Part shown: one piece after another, positions 1-4,997 of the stretch | Layout of the letters: every line of letters begins with the position of its first letter | Numbering within the stretch: position 1 is the first letter of the stretch | Assembly (NCBI GenBank): GCA_026395935.1 | Contig: JAPLXT010000077.1 | Span: 1-5,202 of the forward strand | DNA: 5,202 bases | Reading direction: 5' to 3' | DNA from: Candidatus Nomurabacteria bacterium | Lineage (GTDB): Bacteria; Patescibacteriota; Minisyncoccia; Phycocordibacterales; UBA9973 | Notes under the pieces: generated by a model | Database searches by the model: none | The model's input: only the letters and a program-made list of their open reading frames with translations | What the model was told of the DNA's origin: nothing | Made by a program: the position numbers and the translations under genes

Positions 1-22
1 CTTGATTTTTAAGGATTTTTTC

Positions 23-31
23 TGTGGATAA
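23..31 (-). promoter_or_regulatory. Single DnaA-box-like 9-mer
   Basis: The minus strand reads TTATCCACA, an exact match to the classical DnaA-box consensus. A poorer relative (GACGGATAA on the plus strand) follows at 34-42, and a short TTGTG/CACAA dyad lies at 62-73. No cluster of boxes, dnaA or dnaN gene is visible, so this may be chance or a minor titration site. The rest of 1-95 shows no gene in any frame. Confidence 0.2.
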
Positions 32-87
32 AAGACGGATAAAGGTCAAACGTTTAGATATTTGTGGTCACAAGTATTTTTCTACTG

Positions 88-120
88 AAAAATCTCGCGA
101 CCCCGCCTCACGCTGTCGCG
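88..120 (-). terminator. Possible terminator of tRNA-Arg
   Basis: Read on the minus strand, a CGCGAC/GTCGCG stem (96-101 with 115-120) with a 13-base loop is followed by AGATTTTT. It lies about 50 bases beyond the tRNA-Arg 3' end, where a terminator is expected. The stem is only 6 bp and the loop is large, so the call is tentative. Bases 94-127 are strikingly GC-rich (26 of 34) for this AT-rich intergenic DNA. Confidence 0.4.
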
Positions 121-128
121 TTCCGGCT

Positions 129-174
129 TGCACAAATTATGAGATTATAAGTATATAATCTCATAATTTGTGCA
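129..174. repeat. Perfect 21-bp inverted repeat at tRNA-Arg 3' end
   Basis: Arms 129-149 and 154-174 are exact reverse complements around the 4-base loop AGTA. The inner arm overlaps the last four bases of tRNA-Arg (171-174). In the tRNA-Arg precursor the 3' terminal TGCA would therefore be paired into the trailer hairpin. No T-run follows directly on the minus strand, so it is not a standard terminator. It could stop or slow exonucleases, guide 3' processing, or be the remnant of an insertion at a tRNA end. Confidence 0.9.
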
Positions 175-242
175 CCCGCCAGGACTCGAACCTGGAACAT
201 CTGCTTCGAAGGCAGGTATGATATCCGTTTCACTACGGGTGC
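171..242 (-). tRNA. tRNA-Arg (anticodon TCG)
   Basis: This 72-base tRNA decodes CGA and possibly other CGN codons. Acceptor strands GCACCCG and CGGGTGC pair fully, with A as discriminator base. The D arm is GTGA/TCAT around an 8-base loop. The anticodon loop is CTTCGAA, giving anticodon TCG. The variable region has 4 bases, and the T arm is CCAGG/CCTGG around TTCGAGT. The outermost anticodon-stem pair is a C-A mismatch. The discriminator is followed by CAAA, so CCA is not encoded and must be added by a nucleotidyltransferase such as the one encoded nearby. It diverges from tRNA-Gly. Confidence 0.95.
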
Positions 243-260
243 ATAAAATATAACACTTAT

Positions 261-288
261 ATTATACATCATTAAGGATTCTTTACAA
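261..288 (-). promoter_or_regulatory. Promoter of tRNA-Arg
   Basis: On the minus strand TTGTAA (283-288) and a consensus TATAAT (261-266) are 16 bp apart. Transcription would start near 254, about a dozen bases before the tRNA 5' end at 242. The -35 element lies in the loop of the dyad at 271-300. Confidence 0.65.
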
Positions 289-300
289 AATATCCTTAAT
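271..300. repeat. 9-bp dyad around the tRNA-Arg -35 element
   Basis: ATTAAGGAT (271-279) and its exact complement ATCCTTAAT (292-300) are separated by 12 bases that contain the -35 hexamer of the tRNA-Arg promoter. The position fits a repressor or activator operator, but AT-rich dyads of this size can arise by chance. No regulator can be assigned. Confidence 0.4.
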
Positions 301-319
301 TACCAAGCTAAAAAAATAA

Positions 320-348
320 TTGCATTTAATCATTAAAAATACTATAAT
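320..348 (+). promoter_or_regulatory. Promoter of tRNA-Gly (and probably cca)
   Basis: TTGCAT (320-325) and TATAAT (343-348) are separated by exactly 17 bp. Transcription would start near 355, about 15 bases before the tRNA. With no terminator between tRNA-Gly and cca, this is the best candidate promoter for both. Confidence 0.75.
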
Positions 349-369
349 ATTCATCAGTTATAAACACAT

Positions 370-440
370 GCGGTGTTGGTTTAGTGGTAGAACACGTCCT
401 TGCCAAGGATGAGACAGGAGTTCGATTCTCCTACGCCGCA
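370..440 (+). tRNA. tRNA-Gly (anticodon GCC)
   Basis: This 71-base tRNA reads GGC and GGU codons. The acceptor GCGGTGT pairs with ACGCCGC through one T-G pair, and the discriminator is A. The anticodon arm is CGTCC, loop TTGCCAA, GGATG, giving anticodon GCC at 402-404. The T arm is AGGAG/CTCCT around TTCGATT. The D stem is short (GTT/AAC) with the usual GG in the loop. The trailer begins CAAA, so CCA is not encoded, as for tRNA-Arg. The cca start codon follows 55 bases later. Confidence 0.96.
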
Positions 441-480
441 CAAAATTTAACTTTAAAATTATAATTTCATATCCTAAATT

Positions 481-486
481 AGGAAG
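481..486 (+). promoter_or_regulatory. Ribosome binding site of cca
   Basis: AGGAAG lies 9 bases before the ATG at 496. It forms one arm of the 13-base palindrome TCCTAAATTAGGA (472-484), which could weakly mask it in the mRNA. It is one of the two convincing Shine-Dalgarno sequences in the window and supports the chosen start. Confidence 0.65.
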
Positions 487-495
487 AAATAATAT

Positions 496-1989
496 ATGGC
501 ATCTCAGCCTATAAACAACTCAAAAATACCTGATTATGTTACACATGTAACAAAAACACTCGAAAAGGCAAATTTTGAGGCTTTTCTTGTTGGTGGTTGT
601 GTTCGTGATCTTATTCTCGAAAGAGAGCCTAAAGATTGGGATATTACAACAAATGCCAATCCTGAAGAAATCATTGCTTTGTTTGAAAAGACTATATATG
701 AGAACAAATTTGGAACAGTGGGTGTTTGTATGCCCATAAACGAAGAGAATAACGTTACACATGTAACAAAATATCATATTATTGAGGTTACCCCTTATAG
801 AACTGAAGCAAAATATAGCGATTTTCGCCATCCTGACGAGGTGTTATTCAGTAAAAACATAGAAGATGACCTAAAAAGACGAGACTTTACCATAAACGCC
901 TTAGCTTATAATGTAGAAAAGGGACAGATAATTGACTTGTATAAAGGACAGACTGATATAAAGGACAAAGTTATACGAGCGGTAGGGAAGCCAGACGATA
1001 GATTTCAGGAAGATTCCTTACGTATGCTCCGAGCCGTTAGATTCTCGGTTCAACTAGATTTTGTAGTTTCATATGAAACCATGCAGTCTATAACTGATAA
1101 TGTTAGCTTTATTAAGAACGTTTCATTTGAAAGAATCAGAGATGAATTCACAAAAATAGTAGAAAGTCGCAATAGTATGCAGGGGATTGGGCTCTTGCAA
1201 AAGCTTGGGCTACTCAAATACATAATTCCAGAACTGGAAGAGGGAATCGGCTGTATTCAAGGTGGGGCTCATAAATATGACGTATTCGTTCACTTGCTTG
1301 AAGCCTTAAACCACGCAAGCGAGAAGGATTGGCAACTTGAGATAAGACTAGCTGCTCTTTTTCATGATATAGGAAAGCCAAAGTCTCGAAGAGATGGGAC
1401 CAAGAAGGAATACACTTTTTATGGTCATGAGGTTATAGGAGCACGACTTGCCAAGCAAATAATGGAACGCCTTAAATATCCTAAAAAATCCACAGACCTT
1501 GTCGTTTCACTCGTTCGCAACCACATGTTCTTCTCTGACACTGAACAGATCTCTCTTTCCGCTGTCCGTCGAATAGTCCAAAAGGTTGGAAAGGAATATA
1601 TCTGGGATCTTATGAATGTACGTGAGTGCGACAGGGTAGGGATGAGTAAGTCCGAAGCTCCATACCGTCTCCGCAAATATCACGCAATGATAGAGGAAGT
1701 CCTCCGTGATCCTATCTCCGTCGGACAGCTAGCTATAGATGGAAAATATATGATGGAGGTGTTACATATGAAACCGGGGCCACGAATGGGATGGATCTTA
1801 AATGCACTTCTCGAAGAAGTACTCGACGACCCAACAAAAAACACCAAGGAACATCTTGGTGAACTCGTGAGCTCTTTAGATATACTTGGTGATGCCGAAC
1901 TCAAAACACTAGGGGAGAGAGGAAAAGAAACAAAAGAAAAATTAGAAGAAGAAGAAATAGACAAGTTACACAAAAAGCATGGGGTATAA
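496..1989 (+). CDS. cca: CCA tRNA nucleotidyltransferase, HD type
   Basis: This cytoplasmic enzyme (497 aa) would add or repair the 3' CCA of tRNAs using CTP and ATP. The class II nucleotidyltransferase head is clear: LVGGCVRD (31-38), the metal-binding DWD at 47-49, RRDFTINA (128-135), and the nucleotide-recognition motif EDSLRMLRAVRF (172-183). A poly(A)-polymerase-type RNA-binding region follows. After it comes an HD phosphohydrolase domain with H266, HD at 290-291, H311 and H343. The C-terminus is a charged Lys/Glu-rich tail ending KLHKKHGV. Residues 79-93, before the strand IIEVTPYRTE, look like a small insertion. Poly(A) polymerase and A- or CC-adding enzymes share these motifs, so exact specificity is inferred; the nearby CCA-less tRNAs favour CCA addition. 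Its final 40 bases are repeated beyond the toxin gene, and no terminator follows its stop codon. Confidence 0.93.
   Translation: MASQPINNSKIPDYVTHVTKTLEKANFEAFLVGGCVRDLILEREPKDWDITTNANPEEIIALFEKTIYENKFGTVGVCMPINEENNVTHVTKYHIIEVTPYRTEAKYSDFRHPDEVLFSKNIEDDLKRRDFTINALAYNVEKGQIIDLYKGQTDIKDKVIRAVGKPDDRFQEDSLRMLRAVRFSVQLDFVVSYETMQSITDNVSFIKNVSFERIRDEFTKIVESRNSMQGIGLLQKLGLLKYIIPELEEGIGCIQGGAHKYDVFVHLLEALNHASEKDWQLEIRLAALFHDIGKPKSRRDGTKKEYTFYGHEVIGARLAKQIMERLKYPKKSTDLVVSLVRNHMFFSDTEQISLSAVRRIVQKVGKEYIWDLMNVRECDRVGMSKSEAPYRLRKYHAMIEEVLRDPISVGQLAIDGKYMMEVLHMKPGPRMGWILNALLEEVLDDPTKNTKEHLGELVSSLDILGDAELKTLGERGKETKEKLEEEEIDKLHKKHGV
538..555 (+). repeat. 18-base exact repeat in cca, copy 1
   Basis: Identical to 754-771 and in the same reading frame, encoding VTHVTK at residues 15-20. 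Its core GTTACACATGTAAC is a 5-bp dyad with a 4-base loop. Confidence 0.85.
754..771 (+). repeat. 18-base exact repeat in cca, copy 2
   Basis: Identical to 538-555 and encodes VTHVTK at residues 87-92. It lies inside a stretch (residues 79-93) that looks inserted relative to the usual nucleotidyltransferase core, between FGTVGV and IIEVTPYR. Confidence 0.85.
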
Positions 1990-1990
1990 A
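1951..1990 (+). repeat. Direct repeat, proximal copy (3' end of cca)
   Basis: This is the functional end of cca, including its TAA at 1987-1989. It matches 2723-2762 at 37 of 40 positions. The last 26 bases (1965-1990) are identical. Mismatches are at 1954, 1962 and 1964. Similarity stops abruptly at 1991, where the antitoxin promoter region begins. It marks the left boundary of the inserted toxin-antitoxin cassette. Confidence 0.95.
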
Positions 1991-1993
1991 CAC

Positions 1994-2022
1994 ATGTTAA
2001 CTATTGATTTATAACTTAACAT
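1994..2022. promoter_or_regulatory. Candidate operator of the toxin-antitoxin operon
   Basis: ATGTTAA (1994-2000) and its exact complement TTAACAT (2016-2022) flank the -35 element of the antitoxin promoter. A DNA-binding antitoxin normally represses its own operon, so this dyad is the natural candidate site. The assignment is inferred from position. Confidence 0.4.
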
Positions 2023-2032
2023 AATATATAAT
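2004..2032 (+). promoter_or_regulatory. Promoter of the toxin-antitoxin operon, leaderless
   Basis: TTGATT (2004-2009) and TATAAT (2027-2032) are separated by 17 bp. The start codon at 2039 begins 6 bases after the -10 box, so the mRNA would start at or next to the ATG. No Shine-Dalgarno sequence precedes the ATG, which agrees with a leaderless message. Confidence 0.65.
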
Positions 2033-2038
2033 ATAATT

Positions 2039-2311
2039 ATGAAAAATAAGGACACAAAAATATTTTTTAGTACTATCGAGGTAGCAAAACTTCTACATAT
2101 ATCTAGAATCGCCGTATTTAATAAAATAAAACAAGGGATATTAAAAGAGGAAAAATTGGGTAGAAATTATATTATTCCACGCGAAGAAATAGAACATCTC
2201 TTAGATCATAAAAAAAATATATCAGAAAAAGATAAAAAAGAAGTTAAGTTAGCAGTAGAAAGAGCTGTAAGGGAATATGGTCAAGCTATTCGTATGCTTG
2301 GGAAAGAATAA
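2039..2311 (+). CDS. Excisionase-like HTH antitoxin paired with Doc toxin
   Basis: A 90-aa DNA-binding protein, predicted antitoxin and autorepressor. Residues 9-55 form an HTH_17/MerR-like winged helix: FSTIEVAKLLHISR carries the first helices, FNKIKQGILK the recognition region, and GRNYIIPREEIEHLL the wing and following helix. Residues 60-90 form a charged helix ending EYGQAIRMLGKE. Similar tails occur in HTH proteins paired with death-on-curing toxins, where the tail probably grips the toxin, much as the C-terminus of Phd grips Doc. The stop codon is one base before the toxin start, so the two are co-translated. The HTH fold alone would also fit an excisionase; the adjacent Doc gene and this C-terminal tail decide for antitoxin. 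Confidence 0.85.
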   Translation: MKNKDTKIFFSTIEVAKLLHISRIAVFNKIKQGILKEEKLGRNYIIPREEIEHLLDHKKNISEKDKKEVKLAVERAVREYGQAIRMLGKE

Positions 2312-2312
2312 T

Positions 2313-2732
2313 ATGAAAATAGAAAGACTTTTAATTAAAGAAATAGAATTAGTTGCTTATGACCTAGCTCAAGCTCATATGAAATGGAATGAACCTATTC
2401 CTGATTTTTCAACTAGATTCCCAGAAGTCCTTGAGAGGTGTATAGAGGCTCCTTATCAAACATTCAGTGGACAATTATATCCAGGATTGATTAAAAAGTC
2501 AGCAATACTTTTTTATTTAATGATTAAAAATCACCCATTCCAAAATGGAAATAAAAGAATCGCTGTTACAACTCTATTATATTTCTTGTATAAAAATAAA
2601 AAATGGTTAAAAATAGACAATCAGAGATTGTATAATTTTGCCCGCTGGGTTGCTGAAAGTGACGCTACTTTAAAAGATGAAACAGTTAATGCTATTGAAA
2701 AAATATTGAAGGATAATATTGTGAATAAATAG
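2313..2732 (+). CDS. doc: Doc-family toxin (Fic/DOC fold)
   Basis: A 139-aa toxin of the death-on-curing family. The Fic-fold signature HPFQNGNKRIA occupies residues 74-84. The GNKR form, with Lys where AMP-transferring Fic enzymes have Gly (GNGR), is the Doc variant. In phage P1, Doc uses it to phosphorylate EF-Tu and stop translation; that activity is inferred here. The stretch AILFYLMIKN before the motif and the helix TTLLYFLYKN after it fit the family, and length is typical. The ATG at 2313 was chosen because it lies one base after the antitoxin stop and 6 bases after GGGAAAG (2300-2306). A start at 2277 would overlap the antitoxin. No catalytic residue is missing, so the toxin looks active. 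Its TAG stop lies inside the distal direct repeat. Confidence 0.92.
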   Translation: MKIERLLIKEIELVAYDLAQAHMKWNEPIPDFSTRFPEVLERCIEAPYQTFSGQLYPGLIKKSAILFYLMIKNHPFQNGNKRIAVTTLLYFLYKNKKWLKIDNQRLYNFARWVAESDATLKDETVNAIEKILKDNIVNK

Positions 2733-2762
2733 ATAGGTTACACAAAAAGCATGGGGTATAAA
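2723..2762 (+). repeat. Direct repeat, distal copy: displaced cca tail
   Basis: A copy of the last 40 bases of cca (1951-1990), shifted by 772 bp. Read in the cca frame it gives IDRLHKKHGV and then TAA. One of its three differences is synonymous (GAC to GAT), one conservative (Lys to Arg), and one turns a Glu codon into a stop. The first ten bases also serve as the end of the toxin gene. A terminator hairpin starts at its last base, whereas the proximal copy has none. This is best read as the former end of cca, or as the att-like right boundary of the inserted cassette. Confidence 0.93.
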
Positions 2763-2789
2763 AATAGCCAGGTTGAACTCTGGCTATTT
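2762..2789. terminator. Bidirectional terminator
   Basis: AAATAGCCAG (2762-2771) pairs perfectly with CTGGCTATTT (2780-2789) around an 8-base loop. On the plus strand it is followed by AAATATTTT, and on the minus strand by TTATA after the arm's own TTT. It separates the convergent toxin gene and the 133-aa gene. It probably once ended cca directly. Confidence 0.8.
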
Positions 2790-2796
2790 AAATATT

Positions 2797-3198
2797 TTAC
2801 CAACTAACTCCTAAATAATACCCATCTTTATTTAGGAAATAATTTTTTAGTTCATAATCACAGAGGCGAAATTGAACTGGCTCAAATCCATTTTCTTCAA
2901 GCATCTCAACTAAAAATTTTCCCACACTACCTACATTGTATAGGTAGCCAGTTTTTTTATTTTTAGTTATACGATAACTAGCTAGATAAAGCAATGGGTA
3001 TTTTGATAGTCCTTTCTGAGCTAAAGCAATCATTTTTCCCTCAGTTATAGAATCAAAAATGTCTTGAGCTTGTTTTTTTAACGAAGCAAGTCTTTCTTCT
3101 TTTTCTTTAGCCTCTTTTTGAGTTCTTTCTTCTATTTCATTTTTTTGAAATAATAAAACCTCGTTTGTTAATTTTTGAATTAATTCATTTTTATTCAT
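2797..3198 (-). CDS. Hypothetical protein with N-terminal coiled coil
   Basis: I do not recognise this 133-aa protein. Residues about 15-47 are almost entirely charged (runs such as EIEERTQKEAKEKEERL) and should form a long helix or coiled coil. Residues 55-133 look like a small globular domain with KYPLLYLASYR, GYLYNVGSVGKFLVEMLEENGFEPVQF and a C-terminal GYYLGVSW. There is no signal peptide or membrane segment, so it is probably cytoplasmic. The ATG at 3198 is the only upstream Met, but no Shine-Dalgarno precedes it. It is convergent with the toxin and divergent from the TrmB-type regulator. It could be a structural, adaptor or phage-derived protein; nothing in the sequence chooses between these. 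Confidence 0.75.
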   Translation of the reverse strand: MNKNELIQKLTNEVLLFQKNEIEERTQKEAKEKEERLASLKKQAQDIFDSITEGKMIALAQKGLSKYPLLYLASYRITKNKKTGYLYNVGSVGKFLVEMLEENGFEPVQFRLCDYELKNYFLNKDGYYLGVSW

Positions 3199-3226
3199 TT
3201 TTAAATATTTTAAGATTTAATATTAG

Positions 3227-3253
3227 ATTATATATATACAATCAATATGTCAA
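3227..3253 (-). promoter_or_regulatory. Probable promoter of the 133-aa gene
   Basis: On the minus strand, consensus TTGACA (3248-3253) is followed 15 bp later by TATAAT (3227-3232). A poorer TAATCT (3225-3230) is at the ideal 17 bp. Transcription would start near 3220, about 20 bases before the ATG. Confidence 0.5.
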
Positions 3254-3283
3254 ATATGTTCCACATTATTAACCAAGCATATT

Positions 3284-3328
3284 CATAAAAACATAAATAT
3301 ATCTTTATACACTCAATATATTTTTATG
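3284..3328. repeat. 8-bp dyad in the divergent intergenic region
   Basis: CATAAAAA (3284-3291) and TTTTTATG (3321-3328) are exact complements 29 bases apart. They lie between the promoters of the 133-aa gene and the TrmB-type regulator. A second pair, TTCCACA (3259-3265) and TGTGGAA (3335-3341), encloses them. Either could be a looping operator, but the region is very AT-rich and chance is likely. Confidence 0.25.
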
Positions 3329-3346
3329 TAGAAGTGTGGAAGTTTA

Positions 3347-3375
3347 TTGACACAAAATGATTTTAGATATATATT
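3347..3375 (+). promoter_or_regulatory. Promoter of the TrmB-type regulator, leaderless
   Basis: A consensus TTGACA (3347-3352) is followed after exactly 17 bp by TATATT (3370-3375). Transcription should start near 3382-3384, at the ATG at 3384 and downstream of the ATG at 3357. This excludes the longer reading and implies a leaderless message. Confidence 0.7.
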
Positions 3376-3383
3376 TTAGTTAT

Positions 3384-4154
3384 ATGATAAATAAAAAAGG
3401 ATTAATAAACTTAGGATTTGGAGACAAGGAAGCTAGTGTTTATTTAGCTTTGCTTGAGCTTGGTCCATCAACAACTGCAGAAATTTCTGGAAAAGCTGGA
3501 ATAAACAGGACAACAGGGTATGACATACTAGAATCATTAATAAATGACGGACTTGTAAGTCCACTAGGAGAAACAAAGATTCAGAAATTTGTAGCCGAAA
3601 ATCCAGATAAAGTGATTGTCTTCTTAGAGAATAAAATAAAAATTGGAGAAAAAAGACTTAGGCAGGCATATAATATACTGCCTGAACTTTTTTCAATATA
3701 CAATATCGAAGAAAAGCCAAAGGTTAAATATTATGAAGGAATTAATAGAATGAAAGAGGCTTTTGAAGATACTTTAACATCCAAAGAAGAAATTTTGGCT
3801 TATGCCATTGGGAGTGATGCAATTAAATCTGTTGGAAATGAATATGTAGAAGATTATATAAATAAAAGAGTAATAAAAAATATTAAGATTAGAGTTATTT
3901 GTCCCAATGATAGAGATAGTTTAACTATGATTAATAAAAACAAGGAGCAACTAAGAGAATCAATAGTTATTCCGGAAGATAAATTTCATTTTTCAGTTGA
4001 AACTGATATTTATGATAATAAAATTTTAACAATTTCTTGGAAAGAAAAATTTGCAGTACTAATTGAGAGTAAAGAAATTGCCGACGCTCAGAAAAAAGTT
4101 TTTGAACTCGCTTGGCTAGGGGCAAAGAGTTTGAATAAAAAAAATAATTACTAA
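3384..4154 (+). CDS. TrmB-family transcriptional regulator
   Basis: A 256-aa DNA-binding regulator. The N-terminal winged helix (residues about 1-70) has the family pattern GLINLGFGDKEASVYLALLELG, then the recognition segment ISGKAGINRTTGYDILESL and the wing SPLGETKIQKFVAENP. A linking helix (about 72-95) probably mediates dimerisation. The C-terminal effector-like domain starts at PKVKYYEGINRMKEAFEDTL and continues to the end. Archaeal TrmB proteins bind sugars there; the ligand here is unknown, and no sugar-uptake gene is near. The start at 3384 rather than 3357 rests on the promoter position and on the usual N-terminal length. The gene stands alone, ends at a strong terminator, and diverges from the 133-aa gene, which it might regulate. 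Confidence 0.88.
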   Translation: MINKKGLINLGFGDKEASVYLALLELGPSTTAEISGKAGINRTTGYDILESLINDGLVSPLGETKIQKFVAENPDKVIVFLENKIKIGEKRLRQAYNILPELFSIYNIEEKPKVKYYEGINRMKEAFEDTLTSKEEILAYAIGSDAIKSVGNEYVEDYINKRVIKNIKIRVICPNDRDSLTMINKNKEQLRESIVIPEDKFHFSVETDIYDNKILTISWKEKFAVLIESKEIADAQKKVFELAWLGAKSLNKKNNY

Positions 4155-4160
4155 ACAAAC

Positions 4161-4202
4161 GTGCTACATTTTCTGCACCTGCAGAAAATGTAGCACTTTT
4201 TT
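4161..4202 (+). terminator. Strong Rho-independent terminator
   Basis: Arms 4161-4176 and 4181-4196 pair perfectly (16 bp) around the loop ACCT. The stem starts GTGCTACA, and TTTTTTAG follows. It lies 7 bases after the stop codon of the TrmB-type regulator. Because exonuclease III converges from the other side, it may also stop that transcript, although its T-tract on the minus strand (GTTTGTTTAG) is poor. Confidence 0.93.
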
Positions 4203-4220
4203 AGTTTTTAATATAGAAAA

Positions 4221-4991
4221 TTATTTAATTTCAATTTGGATAGGACAGTGGTCGGAGCCGAAATAGTCGGAGAGGGTTTTGAAACTTTTTATATTTTTTA
4301 TGAAAGATTGATTGGTGAAGAAGTAGTCTATGCGCCAGCCAACGTTGCGATCACGGGCACGAGTCTTCATGTCCCAGTAAGTATAGATATCTTTTTTGTC
4401 AGGATAAAAATTACGGAATATATCCACCCATCCATTGTTCACGAGCTCATCCATCCACTCACGCTCAATGGGGAGGAAGCCAGTATTGTCTTCATTTTCT
4501 CTTGGACGAGCAAGGTCTATCTCTGTGTGAGCGGTATTCACATCCCCGCAGAAAATTACATTTTTCTTTTCACTTTTTAATTTATTTATAAATTCTAAAA
4601 ACGCGTCGTAAAATTCTAATTTGTATTTCAACCGCTCAGTCCCCCCGCCACCATTAGGAAAGTAGCAGTTTATTAAAATAAATTCAGGATAGTAAGCGAT
4701 GAGAGTTCGTCCTTCGTCATCGAATTTTTTAATGCCAAGTCCGTACTCCACTTTCTCGGATTTCAATTTCGAATAAATAGCGACGCCACTGTAACCCTTC
4801 CTAAGCTTAGAAAATGAAAAATAAGAATTGTAGCCCTTTAAATTTCTAGTGCTTTCGTCTAGTTGTTCTGGTTCACATTTGGTTTCTTGGAGGCAAACTA
4901 TATCGGGATTATTAAAAGCAAACAGGGGAGTAAAGTACCCTTGCTTCACCGTCGCTCGTAATCCATTTGTGTTCCATGAAATTATTTTCAT
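4221..4991 (-). CDS. xth: Exodeoxyribonuclease III (AP endonuclease)
   Basis: A 256-aa DNA-repair nuclease that incises at abasic sites and trims 3' blocked ends in base-excision repair. All family motifs are present in order: WNTNGLRA with N7, LQETK with E36, GYSGVAIYSK (66-75), DEGR (92-95), INCYFPNG with Y110, CGDVNTAHTEIDLARP with D150 and N152, GFLPIEREWMD (171-181), RDRNVGWRIDYFF with D222, and SDHCPI with catalytic D247 and H248. Length is usual for the family (about 250-270). The ATG at 4991 starts directly with the conserved MKIISWN. The gene stands alone and converges on the TrmB-type regulator. No Shine-Dalgarno is present; the -10 box is only 6 bases upstream. Confidence 0.97.
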   Translation of the reverse strand: MKIISWNTNGLRATVKQGYFTPLFAFNNPDIVCLQETKCEPEQLDESTRNLKGYNSYFSFSKLRKGYSGVAIYSKLKSEKVEYGLGIKKFDDEGRTLIAYYPEFILINCYFPNGGGGTERLKYKLEFYDAFLEFINKLKSEKKNVIFCGDVNTAHTEIDLARPRENEDNTGFLPIEREWMDELVNNGWVDIFRNFYPDKKDIYTYWDMKTRARDRNVGWRIDYFFTNQSFIKNIKSFKTLSDYFGSDHCPIQIEIK

Positions 4992-4997
4992 ATGTGC

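Noticed and set aside
1..95. Replication origin
   Set aside because: Only one perfect DnaA-box-like site is present, without a cluster or origin-linked genes.
460..465. TATAAT as a separate cca promoter
   Set aside because: It lies in an AT-rich palindrome and no -35 element is at a suitable distance. A weak internal start cannot be excluded.
520..831. Open frames on the minus strand inside cca (also 1425-1676 and 1680-1973)
   Set aside because: They lie antisense to a gene with complete family motifs, have low-complexity or unrecognisable translations, and have no promoter or ribosome site.
2277..2312. Longer toxin with 12 extra N-terminal residues
   Set aside because: It would overlap the antitoxin, and the ATG at 2313 has a well-placed GGGAAAG and standard family length.
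3357..3383. TrmB-type regulator starting at 3357
   Set aside because: The ATG lies upstream of the -10 box of the only good promoter, and the extra nine residues are not part of the winged-helix domain.
3967..4158. Short minus-strand open frame inside the TrmB-type regulator
   Set aside because: Antisense shadow with no family resemblance or initiation signal.
4236..4580. Open frame on the plus strand opposite exonuclease III
   Set aside because: It is antisense to a fully conserved nuclease gene and is explained as its shadow.
496..4991. UGA recoded as glycine or tryptophan, as in some Patescibacteria
   Set aside because: All conserved proteins read through complete with the standard code, and no gene needs UGA as a sense codon.
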